Source: Corallococcus caeni
GTDB lineage: Bacteria > Myxococcota > Myxococcia > Myxococcales > Myxococcaceae
Direction: 5' to 3'
Length of the DNA stretch: 64,000 nucleotides
Assembly (NCBI RefSeq): GCF_036245865.1
Contig: NZ_BTTW01000006.1
Span: 62,001-126,000, forward strand
Shown: positions 45,591 through 54,930 of the stretch, piece by piece
How positions within the stretch are numbered: the first letter of the stretch is position 1
How the letters are laid out: each line of letters starts with the position of its first letter
The notes under the pieces: model-generated
Told to the model about the DNA's origin: nothing
Database searches by the model: none
Seen by the model: only the letters and a program-made list of their open reading frames with translations
Program-made: the position numbers and the translations under genes

Positions 45591-47627
45591 ATGGCCGAAG
45601 TCGCGAGGAACGAGCGCACGTGCACAGCGTGCGGGCGGGGACATGGCGAGGAGACGTCGTGCGACACGCTCGTCCGGCAGGCGGGAGGCGGCGCGGGCAA
45701 GGCCGTGGAGGCACCGGTTCCCCTGAACGCGGCGGAGGAGGTGGATCCGCTGGTGGGCACCCAGATGGGCAGCTTCCGGCTGGTGCGCCGGGTGGGCCGG
45801 GGCGGGATGGGGTCCGTCTACCTGGCGGAGCATGTGTCCATTGGCAGCCGCGTGGCGGTGAAGGTGCTGCACGAACACCTGACGCGCTACCCGGAGCTGG
45901 TGCAGCGCTTCCACGCCGAGGCCCGGGCGGTGAACCTCATCGGGCACGAGAACATCGTCAGCATCTTCGACCTCAACGCCTCCGCGCCCCGCCCGTACCT
46001 CATCATGGAGTTCCTGGAGGGCGCGCCGCTGTCGGCCTGGGTGGGGACGCCGCTGTCGGCCGGGGCGGTGGTGCCCATGCTCACCCAGGTGTGTGACGCG
46101 CTGCATGCGGCGCACGCGCGGGGCATCGTCCACCGCGACCTGAAGCCGGACAACATCTTCCTGGTGAAGCGCGGGCGGGGGATGCCGTTCGTGAAGGTGC
46201 TCGACTTCGGCATCGCGAAGCTGGTGGACGCGAGCATGCCGGAGACGGTGGCGGGCATCATCGTGGGGACGCCGGAGTACATGGCCCCGGAGCAGTCCCT
46301 GAGCCGGCGCCTGGACGGCCGCGCGGACCTGTACGCGGTGGGCGTCATCGCCTACCAGCTGCTCACCGGGCGGCTGCCCTTTCCCGACGAGGGGCTTACC
46401 GCCCAGCTCGTGGCGCACCAGACGCGGCAGCCGCCGGCCCCTCGCTCCATCTGCCCCACGGTGCCGGCCGCGCTGGAGGCGGTGGTGCTGCGCGCGCTGG
46501 CGAAGACGCCGGAGGAGCGCTTCCCCAACGCGCTCGCCCTGCGCGCCGCGCTGGAGCAGGCCCTCGCCCTGCGGACCCCGCCGCGCGCGGCCGTGGGGGC
46601 TCCCCGTCCCGCGCAGGGAGGTGCTCTCCCGCGGACCCCGTCCACGGGCCCCCAGCGCACGCCGCCGCTGGCCCCGCCGGGCGCGTCCGGGGGCAAGACG
46701 CTCCCGTTGCCCGTGCAGGTGGTGCTGCAGCCGGGCGCGCAGCCCCGGGCCTTCACGGGGTCCGACCTGTCGCGAGGCGGCGTGTTCCTGCACGCGACGG
46801 GGGAGCTGCCCCCGCTGTTCGCCCAGGTCCAGGTGGTGCTGCCCCTGTCCTCGGGGCCGCTGTCCGTCACGTGCGAGGTGGTGCGCCACGTCTCCGCCGA
46901 ACAGGCCCAGGCCTGGAGCATGCGTCCGGGCTTCGGCGTGCAGTTCGTCGCGCCGTCCGCCGCGCTGAAGGCCCGCGTGGAGCAGCACCTGGCCAGCGCT
47001 CCGGCCTCTCCGCCCCCCGCGCCCCGGGAGCCGCCGGACGACGCGGAGGCCGAGCACGTCCTGGCGATGTGGCGGGGGCAGCTGGCCGGGGAGGGCACCC
47101 ACTACGCGGTGCTGGGGCTTTCGCCGGACGTGGAGCTGGAGCCCGCGCGGGAGCGGGCGCGCGAGCTGTGGAACGCCCTGTCCGCGCTCCGGCCGCGGCC
47201 CCTGTCGCGCGGGCAGCGCTCGCGGCTGGAGTCCATGCTGATCCGCGTGCGGGACGCCGGTGACACCCTGGGCATGCCGCTGCGGCGGGCGCGCTACGAC
47301 GCCCGGCTGGGCAACGTCCGGGGCGTGGCGCGGTGCCTGGAGGCGGGGCTCACCGCGGCCCAGACGGACGCACTGCGTCGCGACTTCCTGGCCGAGCAGC
47401 CCCGGGCGGTGGGCACCGCGCGCGTGCATTTCCTCACCGGCAACGCGCTGGAGCGCGACGGCCAGCTCCAGCGGGCCCTGGAGGCCTACGAGCGGGGCCT
47501 GGAGCTGGACCCCCTGGAGTGGGAGTACCAGCAGCGCCGCCGGGTGGTGATCCGGGCGCTGGGCGCGCGCTTGGCCGGCGCCCGAAATGAAAGGGCCCGA
47601 TTCCCTGGGGAGGGAACCGGGCCCTGA
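45591..47627 (+). CDS. Ser/Thr protein kinase with PilZ and degenerate J-like C-terminus
   Basis: This 678-residue soluble protein has a small Cys-rich N-terminal patch (CTACGRGHGEETSC). An active-looking kinase domain (about residues 60-320) has GRGGMGSVYLAEH, VAVKVL, IVHRDLKPDN and DFGIAKL. After a Pro/Ala linker comes a PilZ domain (about 370-456, GSDLSRGGVFLHA), which may bind cyclic di-GMP. A J-like segment (HYAVLGLSPD...ARYDARLGN) lacks HPD, and a short TPR-like pair (EAYERGLELDP) follows. No transmembrane helix is present, unlike many bacterial kinases. The ATG at 45591 follows ggggggcgcggt. It could link phosphorylation to second-messenger signalling. Confidence 0.87.
   Translation: MAEVARNERTCTACGRGHGEETSCDTLVRQAGGGAGKAVEAPVPLNAAEEVDPLVGTQMGSFRLVRRVGRGGMGSVYLAEHVSIGSRVAVKVLHEHLTRYPELVQRFHAEARAVNLIGHENIVSIFDLNASAPRPYLIMEFLEGAPLSAWVGTPLSAGAVVPMLTQVCDALHAAHARGIVHRDLKPDNIFLVKRGRGMPFVKVLDFGIAKLVDASMPETVAGIIVGTPEYMAPEQSLSRRLDGRADLYAVGVIAYQLLTGRLPFPDEGLTAQLVAHQTRQPPAPRSICPTVPAALEAVVLRALAKTPEERFPNALALRAALEQALALRTPPRAAVGAPRPAQGGALPRTPSTGPQRTPPLAPPGASGGKTLPLPVQVVLQPGAQPRAFTGSDLSRGGVFLHATGELPPLFAQVQVVLPLSSGPLSVTCEVVRHVSAEQAQAWSMRPGFGVQFVAPSAALKARVEQHLASAPASPPPAPREPPDDAEAEHVLAMWRGQLAGEGTHYAVLGLSPDVELEPARERARELWNALSALRPRPLSRGQRSRLESMLIRVRDAGDTLGMPLRRARYDARLGNVRGVARCLEAGLTAAQTDALRRDFLAEQPRAVGTARVHFLTGNALERDGQLQRALEAYERGLELDPLEWEYQQRRRVVIRALGARLAGARNERARFPGEGTGP
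47592..47625. terminator. Bidirectional hairpin between convergent genes
   Basis: AGGGCCCGATTCCCT (47592-47606) pairs with 47611-47625 with one mismatch and a 4-base loop. It overlaps the last codons of the kinase gene. On the minus strand it is followed by ttcattt, which suits the end of the lipoprotein transcript. Confidence 0.6.
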
Positions 47628-47659
47628 CGCCACTCACGGCCGTACGGCCTGGGAGGCGA

Positions 47660-48034
47660 TTACTGACCGGCGGCCGCGCCGCACGCCGCGCTGATGCTGG
47701 TCAGCTTGGCGTAGCAGGACAGGACGCGCAGCTGGTAGGCGCTCTGCTCGGCCTCGGTCTTGTCGGAGCAGCCCTTGACGTCGTTCACGCAGTCCGCGAA
47801 CTCCTCGAACTTCTTCTTGTCGTCGTCGGAGCAGGACTCGGTGCTCTTCTCACACTGCTCGCGCTCGGCGTCGGTGATCTCACCGTCGTCGCCATCGATC
47901 GTGATGCCACACTCCTCGGCCTGGTCCTTGGTGTTGTTGGCGACGTCCTCGAGCTGGTCGCAGATGCTGCCGCCGCCGCAAGCGGTGAGCGTGAGCGAGG
48001 CCATGGCCGCCAGACCGAACAGGATCTTCTTCAT
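47660..48034 (-). CDS. Small Cys-rich lipoprotein
   Basis: This 124-residue protein has a lipoprotein signal (MKKILFGLAAMASLTLTAC). The mature part is acidic and has eight Cys after the lipidated one, in short Asp/Glu/Lys-rich loops such as EECGITIDGDDGEIT and KSTESCSDDDKKKF. The even Cys number suggests disulfides. It resembles no family I know. A gggggagaa ribosome binding site precedes the ATG at 48034. Confidence 0.8.
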   Translation of the reverse strand: MKKILFGLAAMASLTLTACGGGSICDQLEDVANNTKDQAEECGITIDGDDGEITDAEREQCEKSTESCSDDDKKKFEEFADCVNDVKGCSDKTEAEQSAYQLRVLSCYAKLTSISAACGAAAGQ

Positions 48035-48185
48035 GATGGTTCTCCCCCTCAGGGATGAGGTACAGGTGGAAAGCAAACGGCGCGCATCCTACCGGGCGCC
48101 GGTTTGCGGTCCAGTGGACTTTATTCCGGGGATTCTATTCAAAAGCAAATAGGGAGCCTGGGGGCGGGTTGATCCGCCAACTGCC

Positions 48186-48214
48186 TTGACTCCCCCCCGG
48201 GTTTCCCGTAAGTC
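48186..48214 (+). promoter_or_regulatory. Possible promoter of rplU-rpmA-obg
   Basis: TTGACT (48186-48191), 17 bases, then TAAGTC (48209-48214). The -35 is good and the -10 weak. Confidence 0.35.
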
Positions 48215-48271
48215 CCGCCGTCTTTTAGCGCGCCGGGCGGTCCGCCGTCCGAAATGCGCGTTGGATTCCAT

Positions 48272-48286
48272 GGGTTGAACCAACCC
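48272..48286 (+). promoter_or_regulatory. Hairpin in the rplU leader
   Basis: GGGTTG and CAACCC form a 6-bp stem with a 3-base loop, 22 bases upstream of the rplU ATG. It could be a ribosomal-protein leader regulating translation; no known leader family is clearly matched. Confidence 0.35.
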
Positions 48287-48307
48287 GAAGCTGACAGGGG
48301 TTCGACG

Positions 48308-48616
48308 ATGTACGCAGTCATTCGCACGGGCGGAAAGCAGTACCGCGTCGCCGAGGGCGACGTTGTCCGGATCGAGAAGATCGCCGGGGACATCGGCGCC
48401 GAGGTCTCGTTCACCGAGGTCCTCCTGCTGGGCGGCTCTGAGAGCCCGAAGGTGGGCCAGCCGACGGTGGCGGGCGCGAAGGTCGTGGGCAAGGTGCTGG
48501 CGCAGGACAAGCACCGCCGCGTCCTGCACTTCCGCAAGGAGAAGGAAGGCTGGACCCGCCGTCGGGGTCACCGCCAGCCGTACACCGAGGTGAAGGTCAC
48601 CTCGATCTCCGGCTAG
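48308..48616 (+). CDS. rplU: 50S ribosomal protein L21
   Basis: This 102-residue protein starts [18 protein letters not shown] and has the family's [13 protein letters not shown]-terminus. It is the first gene of the conserved rplU-rpmA-obg order. I used the ATG at 48308, which begins the conserved sequence; an ATG 18 codons upstream lies in the leader. Confidence 0.98.
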   Translation: MYAVIRTGGKQYRVAEGDVVRIEKIAGDIGAEVSFTEVLLLGGSESPKVGQPTVAGAKVVGKVLAQDKHRRVLHFRKEKEGWTRRRGHRQPYTEVKVTSISG

Positions 48617-48662
48617 TCGCCTTTCCGGTCATTCCCCACACGAACTTCAAGGAGCAGGTGTC

Positions 48663-48938
48663 ATGGCCCATAAAAAAGGTCAGGGTTCTTCGCGCAACGG
48701 GCGTGATTCCAACCCGCAGTACCGTGGCGTCAAGGTGTACGGCGGTGAGACCATCACGGCGGGCAGCATCCTCGTCCGTCAGGTCGGCACGGTCATCCAC
48801 CCGGGCACGAACGTGAAGCTCGGTCGCGACTTCACCCTCTTCTCGACCGTGGACGGCGTGGTGAAGTACGAGCGCCTCGGCCGCGACAAGAAGAAGGTGT
48901 CCGTGTACCCGGCCGCCGCCGAGCAGGCGAGCGCCTAG
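48663..48938 (+). CDS. rpmA: 50S ribosomal protein L27
   Basis: This 91-residue protein starts [16 protein letters not shown], the usual mature form whose N-terminus reaches the peptidyl-transferase centre. There is no cleavable N-terminal extension as in Firmicutes. It follows rplU by 46 bases with a ggagcagg site. Confidence 0.98.
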   Translation: MAHKKGQGSSRNGRDSNPQYRGVKVYGGETITAGSILVRQVGTVIHPGTNVKLGRDFTLFSTVDGVVKYERLGRDKKKVSVYPAAAEQASA

Positions 48939-49066
48939 TCAGTGGCTCCGGGGCGACCCGGGGCATGGCTTACCGAGCGGGTCGTTCCCGGTCCTTCCGT
49001 TCCCGTTGGGGACGGGTGGATGCGAGGACGGCCCGCTTTGTGTTTTTCCAGGAGGGCTCTGGCCCC

Positions 49067-50398
49067 ATGAAGTTCGTCGACGAAGTACGCATCTACGTGA
49101 AGGCGGGAGACGGCGGGAACGGTGCCGTGGCCTTCCGGCGGGAGAAGTTCATCGAGCGCGGCGGCCCCAACGGCGGGGACGGCGGCAACGGCGGCTCCGT
49201 GGTGTTCGTGGCGAACCCGCAGCTGACCACGCTCCTGGACTACCGCTACCAGCAGCACCACCGCGCCAAGAACGGCGAGCACGGCATGGGCAGTGACTGC
49301 AACGGTCACGGGGCCGAGGACATGATCCTCCAGGTGCCGGTGGGCACGCTGATCCGCAACGAGCACACGGGTGAGCTGCTGGTGGACCTGAGCGACCCGG
49401 GCCAGCAGTACGTGGCGGCCAAGGGCGGCCGGGGCGGCCTGGGCAACATGAACTTCGCCACCTCCACGCGCCAGACGCCGCGCTTCGCGCAGGACGGCGG
49501 GAAGGGGGAGGAGGTCACCCTGCGGCTGGAGCTGAAGCTCCTGGCGGACGTGGGCCTGCTGGGCTTCCCCAACGCGGGCAAGAGCACGTTCATCTCGCGG
49601 GTGAGCCGGGCGCGGCCGAAGGTGGCGGACTACCCGTTCACCACGCTGGTGCCGAACCTGGGCATGGTCCAGTACAAGGACAACCTGTCCTTCGTCATGG
49701 CGGACATCCCCGGCATCATCGAGGGCGCCAGCGAGGGCGTGGGCCTGGGCCACCAGTTCCTGCGCCACGTGGAGCGCTGCAAGGTGCTGGTGCACCTCAT
49801 CGACATGGGCGCCGAGGGCGAGGGCCGCAAGCCGCTGGACGACTTCAACATCCTCAACGCGGAGTTGAAGAAGTACAGCGCGGAGCTGGCCAGCAAGCCG
49901 CAGGTCGTGGCCGCCAACAAGCTGGACCTGACGGAGGCCCGCGAGCGCCTGGGGCCCTTCACGGAGGCGCTGCGCCGCAAGGGCATCCGCGTGTTCCCGG
50001 TGTCCTGCGCCACGGGCGAGGGCATGCCGGCCCTGATGGACGCGGTGGCAGAGGTGCTCTTCACCGGCCGCACCGGGAAGATCCACGTCGAGGCCCCGGC
50101 GAAGAAGACGCCCGCCAGGGCCCCGGCGAAGAAGTCCGCCGCGAAGAAGGCTCCGGCGAAGAAGGCCCCGGCGAAGAAGTCCGCCGCGAAGAAGGCTCCG
50201 GCGAAGAAGGCCCCGGTGAAGAAGGCCGCCGCGAAGAAGGCTCCGGCGAAGAAGGCCGCCGCGAAGAAGTCCTCGCGCAAGCCCGTGGCGAAGAAGGCCG
50301 CCGCGAAGAAGGCTCCGGCGAAGAAGGCGGTGCGCAAGGCCCCGGCGAAGAAGGCCGCCCGGAAGGCTCCTGCGAAGAAGTCCGGCGGGAGGCGCTGA
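49067..50398 (+). CDS. obg: Obg/CgtA GTPase with a long histone-H1-like tail
   Basis: This 443-residue essential GTPase takes part in 50S maturation. The Gly-rich OBG fold is at residues about 2-157, and the G domain has G1 [10 protein letters not shown]3 DIPG and G4 NKLD. From about residue 343 the chain becomes a basic tail of over 95 residues made of AKK, APAKK and AAKKAPAKK units, ending GGRR. The ATG at 49067 has a ggagg site; a longer open frame upstream is not conserved in sequence. It lies 128 bases after rpmA, and trmH follows 4 bases later. Confidence 0.96.
   Translation: MKFVDEVRIYVKAGDGGNGAVAFRREKFIERGGPNGGDGGNGGSVVFVANPQLTTLLDYRYQQHHRAKNGEHGMGSDCNGHGAEDMILQVPVGTLIRNEHTGELLVDLSDPGQQYVAAKGGRGGLGNMNFATSTRQTPRFAQDGGKGEEVTLRLELKLLADVGLLGFPNAGKSTFISRVSRARPKVADYPFTTLVPNLGMVQYKDNLSFVMADIPGIIEGASEGVGLGHQFLRHVERCKVLVHLIDMGAEGEGRKPLDDFNILNAELKKYSAELASKPQVVAANKLDLTEARERLGPFTEALRRKGIRVFPVSCATGEGMPALMDAVAEVLFTGRTGKIHVEAPAKKTPARAPAKKSAAKKAPAKKAPAKKSAAKKAPAKKAPVKKAAAKKAPAKKAAAKKSSRKPVAKKAAAKKAPAKKAVRKAPAKKAARKAPAKKSGGRR
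50095..50395 (+). repeat. Imperfect short tandem repeats coding the Obg tail
   Basis: Units of 15 bases such as gctccggcgaagaag and gccgccgcgaagaag alternate about 18 times, giving APAKK and AAAKK pentapeptides. The array is prone to slippage in multiples of 15 bases without frameshift. Confidence 0.85.
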
Positions 50399-50402
50399 GC
50401 CG

Positions 50403-51083
50403 ATGGCTGGTGGAGGCCCCCGCTACGAGAAGTTCGAGCGCGACGCCGTCGAGCCGGAGCAGTTCCTGCTCGACGTGCGGAAGGAGAAGATCGACCGCGT
50501 CGTCAGTCAGCGCACGCGCAACTTCGTGGTGGTGCTCGACCGGCTGGAGGACAACTTCAACATGGCCGCGGTGCTGCGCACCTGTGAGTCCATGGGCGTG
50601 CAGGAGGTGCACGTCGTCGTCAACCCGGAAGCGCCCTTCATCCCCAACCTGCGGGTGGCCCAGGGCTGCGACAAGTGGTTGGACGTGCACCTCTACAAGA
50701 CGTTCGCGGAGTGCCGCGAGCACCTGAAGGGGCGGGGCTTCAGCCTCTACGCGTCGGCGCTGCGCGAGGGGGCCACCAACCTCTACAGCCTGCGCTTCGA
50801 CACGAAGTTCGCCATGGTGTTCGGCAACGAGCGCTATGGCGTGAGCGACGACGTGCTCAACGGCGTGGATGGCACCTTCTGGGTGCCCATGAAGGGCTTC
50901 AGCCAAAGCCTGAACATCTCCGCCGCTGCGTCCGCCAGCATCACCCGGGCGATCGCCTGGCGGGACGAGCACCTTGGGAGCTCCGGGGACCTGACTCCCG
51001 AGGAGGCCCAGGAGCTGCGCGAGCGCTTCTACCTGCTGGGCGTGAAGCAGCGGAAGCGTCTGGTCAAAGCCACACAGCGGTGA
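50403..51083 (+). CDS. trmH: SPOUT RNA 2'-O-methyltransferase, TrmH-like
   Basis: This 226-residue protein of the SpoU/TrmH family 2'-O-methylates ribose, most likely G18 of tRNA. The three motifs are present: NMAAVLRTCESMGV, MVFGNERYGVS and KGFSQSLNISAAAS. The basic C-terminus (GVKQRKRLVKATQR) suits tRNA binding. It follows obg with a 4-base gap. A 23S rRNA target is the alternative. Confidence 0.88.
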   Translation: MAGGGPRYEKFERDAVEPEQFLLDVRKEKIDRVVSQRTRNFVVVLDRLEDNFNMAAVLRTCESMGVQEVHVVVNPEAPFIPNLRVAQGCDKWLDVHLYKTFAECREHLKGRGFSLYASALREGATNLYSLRFDTKFAMVFGNERYGVSDDVLNGVDGTFWVPMKGFSQSLNISAAASASITRAIAWRDEHLGSSGDLTPEEAQELRERFYLLGVKQRKRLVKATQR

Positions 51084-51164
51084 ATGCTGGCCCCCCGGGG
51101 TCCGTCCGGATGCGGTAGATGGACCCTGCGGGCGCCCCGAGTGCCCGCTCCGGAGGCGCACGCC

Positions 51165-51980
51165 ATGTTGCTGGAATCCCTGCTCTTCACGCTGCTCACG
51201 CAGGCCCCCACCACCGCCGCCCCCACCGCGCCGGCGCCGAAGCCCGCGGCCGCCGCCAAGGCCCCCGCCGCCGCGCCGCAGCCCGCCGCTCCCAAGGATG
51301 CCGGCACGGCCGCCATGCCCCCCGCCGCGAAGCAGGGCGACGCGAGCGTGGCCGCCAGCGCCGCGAAGCCCGCGCCGAAGCCGATGACGCCGGAGGTGAA
51401 GACGCTCGTGGACCGGATGCAGGCCTTCTACGAGAAGACGGGCGACTTCAAGGCGGGCTTCAAGCAGGACTACAAGTACAAGGCCTTCCGCCGCACGCAG
51501 ACGTCCACCGGCACGGTGACCTACAAGAAGCCGGGCCTGATGCGCTGGGAGTACGAGAACCCGTCCAAGCGGACGTTCGTGCTCGCGGGCAACAAGGTGT
51601 ACATGCACGACCCGGAAGCGCAGACGCTGTCGGTGGCGGCGATGGACACCAGCAAGCTGTCCGCGTCGGTGACGTTCCTCTTCGGCCAGGGGAAGCTGGC
51701 GGACGAGTTCGCCATCACCAAGGGCGAGTGCAAGGACTGCAAGGGCACGCTGCTGGTGCTGGATCCGCTCAAGGAGGAGCCGCGCTTCCGCCAGGTGCGC
51801 CTGGAGGTGGACCCCGCGACGGCGCAGGTGCTCAAGAGCACGGTGGTGGATCCGGACGGCAGCGAGAACACCATCGCCTTCCTCAACCTGAAGACGAACG
51901 TGGGCATCGCGGCGGACAGCTTCAAGCTGAACCCGCCCGAGGGCACCCGCGTGGACGACTTCACCAAGAAGGCGCAGTAG
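51165..51980 (+). CDS. lolA: LolA-like outer-membrane lipoprotein carrier
   Basis: This 271-residue protein has a short hydrophobic N-terminus (MLLESLLFTLLTQAP) and then an Ala/Pro/Lys-rich linker of about 80 residues. The LolA fold follows, with DFKAGFKQDYKY, GTVTYKKPGLMRWEY and a later SFKLNPPEGTRV typical of the family. LolA ferries lipoproteins from LolCDE to the outer membrane. Mature LolA is usually about 180 residues; the extra linker explains the length. The ATG at 51165 follows cggaggc. Confidence 0.9.
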   Translation: MLLESLLFTLLTQAPTTAAPTAPAPKPAAAAKAPAAAPQPAAPKDAGTAAMPPAAKQGDASVAASAAKPAPKPMTPEVKTLVDRMQAFYEKTGDFKAGFKQDYKYKAFRRTQTSTGTVTYKKPGLMRWEYENPSKRTFVLAGNKVYMHDPEAQTLSVAAMDTSKLSASVTFLFGQGKLADEFAITKGECKDCKGTLLVLDPLKEEPRFRQVRLEVDPATAQVLKSTVVDPDGSENTIAFLNLKTNVGIAADSFKLNPPEGTRVDDFTKKAQ

Positions 51981-51996
51981 GGACGGTCCGCCCTCC

Positions 51997-53415
51997 ATGC
52001 GCGGCGTGCTGCTGGCGGGATGCGTGTTGCTGGGCGCGGGGTGTCACTCCGCCGCGCCCGCGGGCCCTTCACGTCCCACGAGCTTCGTGGGACAGACGCT
52101 GCCCCTCCTGTCGTCGCCCGCGCTGCGGCTGACGGTGGCGGGGCGGTTGGGGAACCGGGCGGTGCCGGTGGTGCTGGACGTGACGCGGCCGCTGTCGCTC
52201 GTGTCCACCCGCTGCTTCGACGGCGAGCCGCCCGCGCCCGCCGGGAGCGCGCGCGTGCCGGAGCCCTCGGGAGGGCATCGCTCCTGGCCCGAGATTCCGG
52301 CCCCGCCCCTGACGGTGGGCCCGGTGGCGCCGCCCCTGCGCACGCTGCTGCTCTCCGGTGAGACGGGCTGCTCGGTGACGCTGGGGCAGGACGTGCTGGC
52401 CCCGTACGCCCTCACGGTGGAGCCGCTGCGCCGCGAGGTGACCTTCACGGCGTCGCGTCCCCGGGCGGCCTACGACGCGGAGCTGCGCTCCACGGACGCG
52501 GTGCGCGAGGCGCAGGTGGTGGAGCTGAGCCGCGAGCCCTTGGGGGACTGGCCGCTGCTGGCGGTGCAGGTGACGCAGAACGGGGCGAGCATCACCGGCC
52601 CCTTCGTGCTGGGCACTCGCGAGCCCTTCTCCCGCCTGGCGGTGGACCCCGCGCTGGCGCAGGGGCTCCAGCCGCTGGAGACGGCCGCGGGCCTGCCGCC
52701 GCGCACCTTCGCGGTGGACGCGGTGGAGGTGGCCGACGGCCTGGGCGTGAAGCCGCTGGTGATGGAGGCCGCGGGGCGCTGGCCGTCCCAGAGCAGCCTG
52801 GGCCGCCTGGGGCCGGACGTGTGGGGCCGCTTCACCGCCACGGTGGACGCGCAGGGTGGGGCGCTGGTGCTGCGCAGGCCGCGCGTGCGGACCCCCGAGG
52901 GCGGAGGCCGGCAGCAGTGCGCGGGCGAGGGCGGCGCGTTCAGCGAGGAGGCCTGCTACGGCGTCTTCGTGCGCGCGGAGCCCGACGGCGCGGTGGCCCT
53001 CTCCGGCGAGGTGTTCCGGGACGTGCCCGAGGGCGTGCGCCTGTACGTGGAGCCCCGGGGCGTGGATGGCCAGCGCCTGGAGACGGGCTGTCAGGTGGGC
53101 CTGAGCTTCCCCACCGCCACGCGCGGGGCGAACACGCAGCACCGGCTGCCGTGGGCGTCCCTGGCGAAGACCCTGCCCGCGTGCCACGCCGCGCTGAAGG
53201 GCGCGCGGGGCTACTCCGTGTCGCTGGTGGAGGAGGGGCGCCAGCCCGAGTGCCCCACGACGTGCGCCTTCGTCACGGAGTCCGCGTCGCGGCGCACCGT
53301 CTGCGAGTGCCAGCCCACGCCGCTGGGCGAGGGCGTGGCGGTGCCGACGAAGGGCTCCGGCCCGCAGCCGCCTCCCGTCGAGGAGCGCGAGCTGGAGCCC
53401 GAGGATCCGAAGTAG
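51997..53415 (+). CDS. Lipoprotein with degenerate retropepsin-like domain
   Basis: This 472-residue protein has a lipoprotein signal (MRGVLLAGCVLLGAGC). Residues about 35-160 look like a retropepsin fold: VPVVLDVTRPLSLVSTRCF sits where the catalytic D-T/S-G motif should be, and LGQDVLAPYALTVEPLRREV matches the conserved LGxDxL closing segment. A similar but weaker pattern follows around residues 180-290. Since DVT replaces D-T/S-G, it is probably inactive. A Cys-rich part and a Pro/Glu tail complete it. It begins 16 bases after lolA, so the two share a transcript. Confidence 0.62.
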   Translation: MRGVLLAGCVLLGAGCHSAAPAGPSRPTSFVGQTLPLLSSPALRLTVAGRLGNRAVPVVLDVTRPLSLVSTRCFDGEPPAPAGSARVPEPSGGHRSWPEIPAPPLTVGPVAPPLRTLLLSGETGCSVTLGQDVLAPYALTVEPLRREVTFTASRPRAAYDAELRSTDAVREAQVVELSREPLGDWPLLAVQVTQNGASITGPFVLGTREPFSRLAVDPALAQGLQPLETAAGLPPRTFAVDAVEVADGLGVKPLVMEAAGRWPSQSSLGRLGPDVWGRFTATVDAQGGALVLRRPRVRTPEGGGRQQCAGEGGAFSEEACYGVFVRAEPDGAVALSGEVFRDVPEGVRLYVEPRGVDGQRLETGCQVGLSFPTATRGANTQHRLPWASLAKTLPACHAALKGARGYSVSLVEEGRQPECPTTCAFVTESASRRTVCECQPTPLGEGVAVPTKGSGPQPPPVEERELEPEDPK

Positions 53416-53430
53416 GGGCCACGAACGGCT

Positions 53431-53472
53431 CGGGCCCGCGACCGCCTCCGTGAGGAGGACGGGGCGGGCCCG
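53431..53472. terminator. Hairpin between the convergent lipoprotein and rimO genes
   Basis: CGGGCCCGC (53431-53439) pairs exactly with GCGGGCCCG (53464-53472), and CCTCC/GGAGG forms an inner stem. No T-run follows, but the position between two converging genes suits a bidirectional terminator. Confidence 0.55.
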
Positions 53473-53496
53473 GGGCACTGCCTTGGTGGATGCGGA

Positions 53497-54924
53497 CTAC
53501 TCCGGCCGCGGCTCCGGCGGACGCACCATCGCCTTCAGCGGGATGGGCGCGGGGTGAGCCTCGCGCGGGGTGTGCTCGCGCTGCTTAGGATCCGGACGCT
53601 CCACCACGCGGGCGATGAGGTCGTAGTCGTGCGCCTCCGTCACCTCCACGGTGACGAACTCGCCCGGGTACGCCAGGCCGTCGTTGATGTAGACCTGCCC
53701 GTCGATTTCCGGCGCCTGGCCCTCGTGGCGGCCCACCAGCAGGTGCTCGGACTCCTCGCTGGGGCCCTCCACCAGCACGGTGAGCTTCTGGCCCACGAGC
53801 TTCTTGTTCTGCTCGCGGTTGATGCGCTTCTGGATGGCCATCACCTCGCGCCAGCGGCGCTCGATGGTCTTCGCCGGGACCTTGTTCGGCAGGTCGAACG
53901 CGGCGGTGTTCTCCTCGTCCGAATACTGGAACACGCCCAGGCGCTGGAAGCGCTGCTCCTTCACGAACTCCTTGAGCAGCTCGAAGTCCTCTTCCGTCTC
54001 ACCCGGCAGGCCGACGATGAGCGAGGTGCGCATCACCAGGTTCGGCACGCGCTCGCGCAGCTTGCCCAGCAGCTTCTTGAGGAACTCCGAGTTGCGGCCG
54101 CGCTTCATGGACAGGAGCAGCTTGTCGCTGGCGTGCTGCACCGGCATGTCCAGGTACTTGGCGATCTTCGGCTCGGTGGCGATGACGTCGATGAGCTCGT
54201 CCGGGAACACGCGCGGGTAGGCGTAGTGCAGGCGGATCCACTTCACGTCCACCTTCACCAGCTCCTTGAGCAGCTCGTGGAGCTTCGGCTTGCCGGGCAG
54301 GTCATGCCCGTACGCCGTCAGGTCCTGCGCGACGAGGTTCAGCTCCTGCACGCCGCTGTCCGCCAGCTTCTGGGCCTCCGCGATGATGTCCGCCACCGTG
54401 CGCGAGCGCTGGCCGCCGCGCAGCTTGGGGATGATGCAGAACGCGCAGGCGTTGTCGCACCCTTCCGAAATCTTCAGGTACGCCGTGTACTTCGGCATCG
54501 AGTTGATGCGCGGCGTCTCCGCGTTGTGGATGTAGTCCGGATCCGGAATCACCTGGCGCGGGGTGGCCTCCGCCGCCAAGAGGTCGCCAATCTGGGCGTA
54601 CGCGCTGGTGCCCAGGAAGTGGTCCACCTCCGGCATCTCCTGGGACAGCTCCTGGCCGTAGCGCTGGGACAGGCAGCCCGTGACGACGAGCGTCTTGCAG
54701 GAGCCCGACTTCTTCAGCTCCGCCATCTCCAGGATGGAGTCCACCGACTCCTGCTTCGCCGGTCCGATGAAGGCGCACGTGTTGACCACGATGACCTGGG
54801 CTTCGGAGGGCTCTTGCACGAGCGAATAGCCGCGGGTGCGCAGCGTGCCCAGCATCACCTCGGAGTCCACCCGGTTCTTCGGGCAGCCGAGGGTCATCAT
54901 GTACAGACTCTTGGTCTCTTCCAC
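53497..54924 (-). CDS. rimO: Ribosomal protein S12 methylthiotransferase RimO
   Basis: This 475-residue enzyme methylthiolates an Asp of S12. The N-terminal UPF0004 domain has Cys in [19 protein letters not shown] and [10 protein letters not shown] for the second [4Fe-4S] cluster; the radical SAM motif is [10 protein letters not shown]; and a TRAM domain follows. The C-terminus has a Pro-rich extension of about 30 residues. It ends an operon with rnj, yajQ and the CBM9-like gene, with gaps of 6-30 bases. Confidence 0.95.
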   Translation of the reverse strand: MEETKSLYMMTLGCPKNRVDSEVMLGTLRTRGYSLVQEPSEAQVIVVNTCAFIGPAKQESVDSILEMAELKKSGSCKTLVVTGCLSQRYGQELSQEMPEVDHFLGTSAYAQIGDLLAAEATPRQVIPDPDYIHNAETPRINSMPKYTAYLKISEGCDNACAFCIIPKLRGGQRSRTVADIIAEAQKLADSGVQELNLVAQDLTAYGHDLPGKPKLHELLKELVKVDVKWIRLHYAYPRVFPDELIDVIATEPKIAKYLDMPVQHASDKLLLSMKRGRNSEFLKKLLGKLRERVPNLVMRTSLIVGLPGETEEDFELLKEFVKEQRFQRLGVFQYSDEENTAAFDLPNKVPAKTIERRWREVMAIQKRINREQNKKLVGQKLTVLVEGPSEESEHLLVGRHEGQAPEIDGQVYINDGLAYPGEFVTVEVTEAHDYDLIARVVERPDPKQREHTPREAHPAPIPLKAMVRPPEPRPE

Positions 54925-54930
54925 GCGCGT

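Noticed and set aside
48965-49066. N-terminally extended Obg start
   Set aside because: Obg proteins begin at the MKFVDE strand; the upstream residues are Arg-rich and unconserved, and a ggagg site precedes 49067.
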